Below, piece after piece: positions 15,303 through 18,921 of a stretch of DNA of 18,921 nt. A program made the position numbers and the translations under genes. Positions within the stretch are counted from its first letter, which is position 1. Each line of letters starts with the position of its first letter. The notes under the pieces were generated by a model. It saw only the letters and a program-made list of their open reading frames with translations. It made no database searches and was not told the origin of the DNA. Origin of the DNA: Planctomycetaceae bacterium (GTDB lineage Bacteria; Planctomycetota; Phycisphaerae; Phycisphaerales; SM1A02); assembly GCA_947474205.1 (NCBI GenBank), contig CANJIC010000009.1:1-18921 (forward strand). Direction: 5' to 3'.

Positions 15303-15316
15303 AGCGGCGCGCCGCT
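15303..15316. terminator. GC-rich palindrome after mobA, possible bidirectional terminator
   Basis: AGCGGCGCGCCGCT is a perfect 14-bp palindrome ten bases after the mobA stop, flanked by TTTTTTC on the left and TTTAAAA on the right. It lies between converging mobA and moaC. The U-run after the stem is short, so terminator function is only likely, not sure. Confidence 0.45.
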
Positions 15317-15345
15317 TTAAAATAGCATTGGTGAATTTTTTTTTT

Positions 15346-15361
15346 ATAAGCGTTGGCTTAT
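15346..15361. repeat. 6-bp inverted repeat beside a T-run
   Basis: ATAAGC - GTTG - GCTTAT directly follows a run of ten T (15336-15345). A further GTTTTA/TAAAAC pair (15365-15370 and 15380-15385) lies next to it. On either strand the T-run is on the wrong side for a textbook terminator, but the cluster of dyads in this 120-base convergent gap suggests transcription ends here. Confidence 0.4.
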
Positions 15362-15413
15362 TGCGTTTTAATAAGTAGGTAAAACTTCCAGTAGGGTCTT
15401 GATTGATCGCTCT

Positions 15414-16100
15414 TTAGCGCGCGCGTGTATTCGCGCCCGCCACAAAATGTCCGCTGCGACCGCCTTCTTTTTCAAGCATGCGCAATCCTTGAATGGTCAT
15501 TGCGCGGTCAATGGATTTGCCCATGTCAATCACCGTCAGTGCCGCAATCGCCACCGCCAATAGCGCTTCCATTTCAACACCGGTCTTTGCGGTCACTTTC
15601 GCCTCTGACCATATGTAGACATGGTCGCGGCGCAATTCCGCGCGCACCTGAATGGAATCAAGCGGAAGCGAGTGGCACAGCGGAATTAACTCGTCGGTGC
15701 GCTTAGCCGCTTGAATGCCGGCAAGTCGCGCCACGTCAAAAACATTTCCTTTGGCAAGCGAGTTCTTACGGATGCGATTTGCAAGCTCGGCGGAAATCAT
15801 CACACGCGCTTCGGCAACTGCGCGACGAGCGGTCACGGCTTTCTGGCCAACGTCAACCATGGCGGCGCGGTCGTGGGCGTCCACATGGGTAAGAATACTT
15901 TTTGCGGGCACGCGGACTTTGACGGCCCGTGACTGCGTCGATACATGCTTCGTCACGCGTGATTGCTTCGCGGCGGGTGACTTCGCCGATACACGCTTCA
16001 GCGCGCTTGATTTCTTTGCGGCGCGCGACTTCGCCGATACATGTTTCGCCGCGATTGATTTCTTCGCCACGCTAGTTGTAGTTTTTTTCTTCTTTGCCAT
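15414..16100 (-). CDS. moaC: Cyclic pyranopterin monophosphate synthase MoaC with basic repeat tail
   Basis: Residues from about 70 to 225 are a full MoaC domain. It has LTHVD at the start, AKGNVFDVARLAGIQAAKR with K117, the PLCHSLPL loop with H143, AKTGVEMEAL with E176 and E178, and IDMGK with D192 and K195. MoaC converts the 3',8-cyclo-GTP made by MoaA into cyclic pyranopterin. The first 66 residues are not part of the family (normal length near 160). They are Lys/Ala/Ser-rich and consist of three 16-residue repeats with the core KxVSxxSxAxK, resembling histone-H1-like tails. The ATG at 16100 has AAGAGA at 16108-16113, which overlaps the moeA stop, and lies 11 bases after moeA, so the two genes are surely one transcript. 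The start cannot be moved downstream without losing the tail; no ATG intervenes before the MoaC domain. Confidence 0.93.
   Translation of the reverse strand: MAKKKKTTTSVAKKSIAAKHVSAKSRAAKKSSALKRVSAKSPAAKQSRVTKHVSTQSRAVKVRVPAKSILTHVDAHDRAAMVDVGQKAVTARRAVAEARVMISAELANRIRKNSLAKGNVFDVARLAGIQAAKRTDELIPLCHSLPLDSIQVRAELRRDHVYIWSEAKVTAKTGVEMEALLAVAIAALTVIDMGKSIDRAMTIQGLRMLEKEGGRSGHFVAGANTRAR
15909..16052 (-). repeat. Three 48-bp tandem repeats in the moaC 5' end
   Basis: Residues 17-32, 33-48 and 49-64 of MoaC are repeats of 16 residues. At the DNA level the units are 16005-16052, 15957-16004 and 15909-15956. Near-identical stretches such as GACTTCGCCGATACA (plus strand) occur in the first two. The pattern suggests growth by in-frame duplication. 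Confidence 0.8.
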
Positions 16101-16111
16101 TTGTCAATCTC

Positions 16112-17461
16112 TTAATGCATCCACGCGTAAAAGTTGTGCGCCCCAAGAGTCTCTTCGCCAGGCGCAACTTCAATAAATCCCACGCTTGAAGCCGCGGCGG
16201 CAATGTCGCCCGAGCCCTTGCCCGAAAGCAAATGCAACTCGTTGTGACCGCTTGCGTTCACGCGCTCGCCCACAAGGCGATACCACCACATTGGCAAGGT
16301 GGCGTTGTCGGCATTGGCAACGGCGCGCGTGTGCGCCGCAAAATGTTGCTTGGAAAGACCTGCAAGCGCTCCAAGCATTTCCATACCAAGTCGCCGCGCG
16401 GTCACCATGACAGAAACGGGATTTCCAGGCAAACCCAAAATCATGCGCGCTGCCAGCGTGTCCGTCGCTGGTCGCACCGCGGCAAGCATTGGCCGTCCTG
16501 GTCGCTGCGGAAGTTTGTGAAAGATTGTGCGCGCGCCCAATCGCGCGGCAACTTGCGGAACAAAATCTTTATGTCCCATTGAAACTCCGCCCGTCAAAAT
16601 CACCGCGTCTGCAATTTCCATCGCGCGCGCAAGAGTGTCTGCAAGCGAGTCCGCATCATCACGCGCATGCGTGCGCGAAACAATTTCAATCCATGCGTGA
16701 GCGCCAAGCAGCGATTCCAGCACGGGCCCGTTGCTGTCGCGAACCTGCCACGGTTGTGGCTGGTCTTGCGCGCCAACAAGTTCATCGCCCGTGGTCACCA
16801 ACGCTACGCGCACGCGCTTGCGCACAACCACTTGCGCCACTCCAAAGGAAGCCATCGCCCCAATAGTTGCCGCGCCAATCAACGCGTCAGCGCGCGCAAT
16901 CTCATCGCCGCATTTCGCATTCTCACCTCGGCGGCGAATGTTCGCACCGGTCTTGATCGCGCCTACTTCGATCATCAATCGCACGCCGCCATTTTTCACC
17001 ACCACATCTTCAAGACGCACCACCACCTCCGCGCCCATAGGAATTGGCGCGCCGGTGACAATGCGAACAGCGTGGCCCGCGCGCATCGCTATTGGCGCGT
17101 GTCCAATCATGGCTTCGCTCATGCCCGCACTTTCTTCAGACACGTTCGCCGCGCCGCCACCAACAATCGCTTCATTGATTTTTTCCGCCGCGGCCATGGG
17201 TAACCCATGCTCGCCCGCCATCACAATCAAATCCGTCATGCGCACCGCGAATCCATCCATTGCACTCATATCAAGCGCGGGGCTGTCACGGTCCGCGTGT
17301 ATCGCTTGCGCCAATACGCGGCCATTGCATTGCGCCAACGGGATTATTTCCGTTGCTACCACTTGCACTTGCGCACGCACGGCGTCGATCGCCTCGCGCG
17401 GCGAATTTGGCGGCTTCATTTCAGGCATTGTTGCGTCAGGTATTGTTGCGATTGGATTCAT
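16112..17461 (-). CDS. moeA: Molybdopterin molybdenumtransferase MoeA
   Basis: MoeA inserts molybdenum into adenylylated molybdopterin from MogA. The 449-residue protein shows the N-terminal SPALDMSAMDGFAVR motif (residues 60-74), VTGAPIPMGAEVVV (135-148), GANIRRRGEN (172-181), LVTTGDEL (221-228), the pterin-binding TGGVSMGHKDFV (290-301) and GLPGNPVS (343-350). It is longer than E. coli MoeA (411) partly because of an insertion of roughly 30 residues at about 90-120, rich in Ala, Glu and Met. The N-terminal start is uncertain: ATGs at 17461, 17428 and 17419 are in frame, and none has a strong Shine-Dalgarno. The first is kept because it gives the full frame and the gap to moaD is 70 bases. 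It diverges from moaD and leads directly into moaC. Confidence 0.94.
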   Translation of the reverse strand: MNPIATIPDATMPEMKPPNSPREAIDAVRAQVQVVATEIIPLAQCNGRVLAQAIHADRDSPALDMSAMDGFAVRMTDLIVMAGEHGLPMAAAEKINEAIVGGGAANVSEESAGMSEAMIGHAPIAMRAGHAVRIVTGAPIPMGAEVVVRLEDVVVKNGGVRLMIEVGAIKTGANIRRRGENAKCGDEIARADALIGAATIGAMASFGVAQVVVRKRVRVALVTTGDELVGAQDQPQPWQVRDSNGPVLESLLGAHAWIEIVSRTHARDDADSLADTLARAMEIADAVILTGGVSMGHKDFVPQVAARLGARTIFHKLPQRPGRPMLAAVRPATDTLAARMILGLPGNPVSVMVTARRLGMEMLGALAGLSKQHFAAHTRAVANADNATLPMWWYRLVGERVNASGHNELHLLSGKGSGDIAAAASSVGFIEVAPGEETLGAHNFYAWMH

Positions 17462-17531
17462 GTTTCAGCGCATATGCGGCAAGTTCAGCGTGGACTTTAT
17501 TCAAATGAGACCGCGATGATACGCTTTCTGA
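17462..17531. promoter_or_regulatory. Divergent promoter region between moeA and moaD
   Basis: The 70 bases between two divergent starts must carry both promoters. I could not place confident -10/-35 boxes, and it is too short for a molybdenum-cofactor riboswitch. Confidence 0.4.
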
Positions 17532-17777
17532 ATGACCATTCGCGTTCTCATTTTCGGTTCACTTGCGCGTGAATTATCTTGCAAAGATATTGCGGTTGAT
17601 CTCGCCGCGCCCGCCACGGCGCGTGATGTCAACCAAGCGCTCGCCTCGAAACATCCTTCCAAAGCCGCGTTTTTTCAATCAGCGCGCCTGGCTGTCAATC
17701 ACGCTTTCGCAAAGCCGGACGCGCTAGTGCAACCTAACGACGAAGTCGCGCTTATTGAGTTGGTGGGTGGCGGATGA
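17532..17777 (+). CDS. moaD: Molybdopterin synthase small subunit MoaD
   Basis: This 81-residue protein has the ubiquitin-like MoaD fold: a starting MTIRVLIFGSLAREL strand, a middle VNHAFAKPDALVQPNDEVALI, and an end in VGGG. The C-terminal Gly-Gly is adenylylated and then turned into a thiocarboxylate that donates sulfur to the dithiolene of molybdopterin. The open frame ends in three glycines, with GG at the very end, so the active tail is intact. The last codons overlap moaE in an ATGA (17774-17777). That coupling suits equal amounts of two subunits that form a heterotetramer. MoeB, which activates MoaD, is not encoded here. Confidence 0.95.
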   Translation: MTIRVLIFGSLARELSCKDIAVDLAAPATARDVNQALASKHPSKAAFFQSARLAVNHAFAKPDALVQPNDEVALIELVGGG

Positions 17778-18265
17778 CTGTTCAAGTTCACATGTATGAC
17801 GGGGCTTTGCGCAATACGATTTTGCCAGACGCAACATTGTCGGTTTCGAAAAATCAAATAGCAATCAACAGTGGCGTCGCCACAAACGCATCCGCCGTAA
17901 ACGCCGCCGCAAATAAATCCCACACGCTCAATGCAAGCCTAACGCAAGCCATTGGCGCCACAGTTGTGTTTGAAGGAATCGTCCGCACCGATGAAGCGGG
18001 CCGCGCAATCCGCGCGCTTTCATACGAAGCCTACGAACCTATGGCAACCAACTCTCTGACCGAGTTGGCGCGCGACATTCTTTCCAAGCACGCGCTCATC
18101 GCCATCACGGTTGAACACAGTCGCGGTGAAGTTGCGGCGGGGGAGCGATCGTTCCGCCTCACTATTGATTCCGCGCATCGCAAAGAAGCGCTTGCCGCCA
18201 TGGATGAATTCATCGACCGCATGAAGCGTGATGTGCCCATTTGGAAATCGCCGATTTATATTTAA
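17774..18265 (+). CDS. moaE: Molybdopterin synthase catalytic subunit MoaE
   Basis: MoaE binds cyclic pyranopterin and, using sulfur from MoaD, forms molybdopterin. In this 163-residue protein R71 (GIVR), K151 and K158 (MKRDVPIWKSPIY) match E. coli R39, K119 and K126 with one constant offset of 32. The core is therefore complete and the N-terminus is 32 residues longer than in E. coli. That extension (about residues 20-55) is rich in Asn, Ala and Ser and looks unstructured. The C-terminus stops five residues after K158, about 20 short of the E. coli protein. The histidine-containing SAHRKEAL motif is present at about residues 133-140. The ATG overlaps the moaD stop, which fixes the start. Confidence 0.94.
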   Translation: MTVQVHMYDGALRNTILPDATLSVSKNQIAINSGVATNASAVNAAANKSHTLNASLTQAIGATVVFEGIVRTDEAGRAIRALSYEAYEPMATNSLTELARDILSKHALIAITVEHSRGEVAAGERSFRLTIDSAHRKEALAAMDEFIDRMKRDVPIWKSPIYI

Positions 18266-18277
18266 TGTATTTAGAAA

Positions 18278-18921
18278 TCAACCACCAACTGCGGACATGG
18301 GCCGCTCTGGTTGCATAAATTCTGGAGACGCAATGTTGTGTCCCGCAAGTTTGGTCCACGTCACATCAATTAAAAAGTTCGCCAACTCAACGTCGCTTGC
18401 GCCGCCTCGCAGCAAGGTCATAACGCTCCATTCCTTCGTGCTAAACAAACACGGCCGCACATTTCCATCCGCGGTCAAGCGCAATCTGCTACACGCGCCG
18501 CAAAACGGATTACTTACAGGCGCGATAAAACCAATGCGCCCCGGCGCGCCATCCGTAAATCGATACGTGCGCGCGGTGCTGTGCGCATCATCCATATTGG
18601 TGGGCGTCAACGCGAATTCCGCCTCAACCGCCTCGCGCGTTTCCTGCGCCGTCACCATCAGTGAGCGGTCCCACGCGTGCGCGGAATCCAGCGGCATGTA
18701 TTCAATAAAGCGCATCTCCACGCCAAAGCGTCGCGCCAAGCGCGCCAGCTCCACGGCCTCGTCGTCGTTTTGTCCGCGCACCAACACCGCGTTCAACTTC
18801 AGCGGCGTCAATCCTTCGGCCACGCACATTTCAATTCCCGTAATCACATCTTCGGGCGTCACAGTGGAACGCGTCACGCGGGCAAAGCGATCTGCCCGCA
18901 CCGAGTCAATACTGATGGTCA
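18278..18921 (-). CDS. moaA: GTP 3',8-cyclase MoaA (5' end missing)
   Basis: MoaA is the radical-SAM enzyme that makes 3',8-cyclo-GTP, the first Moco step. The window holds the last 213 or so residues, beginning inside the barrel (TISIDSVRADRFARVT). The frame is open through the right edge, so the N-terminal CxxxCxxC radical-SAM cluster lies outside. The C-terminal cluster is present as FCGAC-x13-C (NPFCGACSRLRL then VRPCLFS). RIGFIAPVS and KLNAVLVRGQND are also family motifs. The protein ends in SAVGG, the conserved Gly-Gly tail needed for activity. It converges with moaE, with only 12 bases between the stops. Confidence 0.95.
   Translation of the reverse strand, partial: TISIDSVRADRFARVTRSTVTPEDVITGIEMCVAEGLTPLKLNAVLVRGQNDDEAVELARLARRFGVEMRFIEYMPLDSAHAWDRSLMVTAQETREAVEAEFALTPTNMDDAHSTARTYRFTDGAPGRIGFIAPVSNPFCGACSRLRLTADGNVRPCLFSTKEWSVMTLLRGGASDVELANFLIDVTWTKLAGHNIASPEFMQPERPMSAVGG

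Noticed and set aside
15909..16052. CRISPR-like array
   Set aside because: The 48-bp units are contiguous, in frame and translated within moaC; there are no spacers.
17462..17531. Molybdenum-cofactor riboswitch upstream of moeA or moaD
   Set aside because: The intergenic space is 70 bases, shorter than the known motif, and no matching stem pattern was seen.

Overview
The window looks like a chromosomal piece of a planctomycete, most likely from the Phycisphaerales. Two protein signatures suggest this. The first gene ends in a double EF-hand 'DLNRDGVID'-type dockerin repeat of the kind common in secreted Phycisphaerales proteins. Another gene ends in a VPAPG - hydrophobic - RRRR tail, the planctomycete variant of a PEP-CTERM sorting signal. 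This taxonomic call rests on motif recognition, not on a search.

Region A (1-3235, + strand): the 3' part of a secreted peptidylarginine-deiminase-like enzyme with an Ig-like domain and a dockerin repeat. It is followed 54 bases later by an OPT-family oligopeptide or metal-chelate transporter.

Region B (3282-9323, - strand): a five-gene block read leftward: OPA/MFS transporter, SDR dehydrogenase, GMC flavin oxidoreductase, EamA/DMT transporter and SMP-30/gluconolactonase. Together these suggest uptake and oxidation of a sugar or polyol to a lactone and then an aldonic acid. The substrate cannot be read from the sequence. The GMC protein carries a cysteine cluster that may hold an Fe-S centre.

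Region C (9324-10576): a regulatory-looking intergenic stretch with a perfect 10-bp inverted repeat and an 11-bp direct repeat, a small secreted protein with a PEP-CTERM-like tail (- strand), and an AT-rich leader with a GGGAAA tandem repeat.

Region D (10577-18921): a molybdenum-cofactor (Moco) island in short operons on alternating strands. In order these are mogA (-); fdhD, a YdeP/FdhF-like molybdopterin oxidoreductase and mobA (+, each overlapping the next); moeA and moaC (-); moaD and moaE (+, overlapping); and moaA (-, running off the right edge). The genes cover cyclic pyranopterin formation (MoaA, MoaC), sulfur insertion (MoaD, MoaE), adenylylation and Mo insertion (MogA, MoeA), guanylylation to bis-MGD (MobA), cofactor sulfuration (FdhD) and one likely client enzyme. 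MoeB, which activates MoaD, is not in the window.

The points most worth a second look are the deiminase-dockerin protein, the cysteine cluster in the GMC enzyme, a histone-H1-like repeated basic tail fused to MoaC, the compact fdhD/ydeP-like/mobA unit, and the paired repeats upstream of the sugar operon. I did not find a clearly new multi-gene system. No tRNA, rRNA, CRISPR array or insertion sequence was seen.
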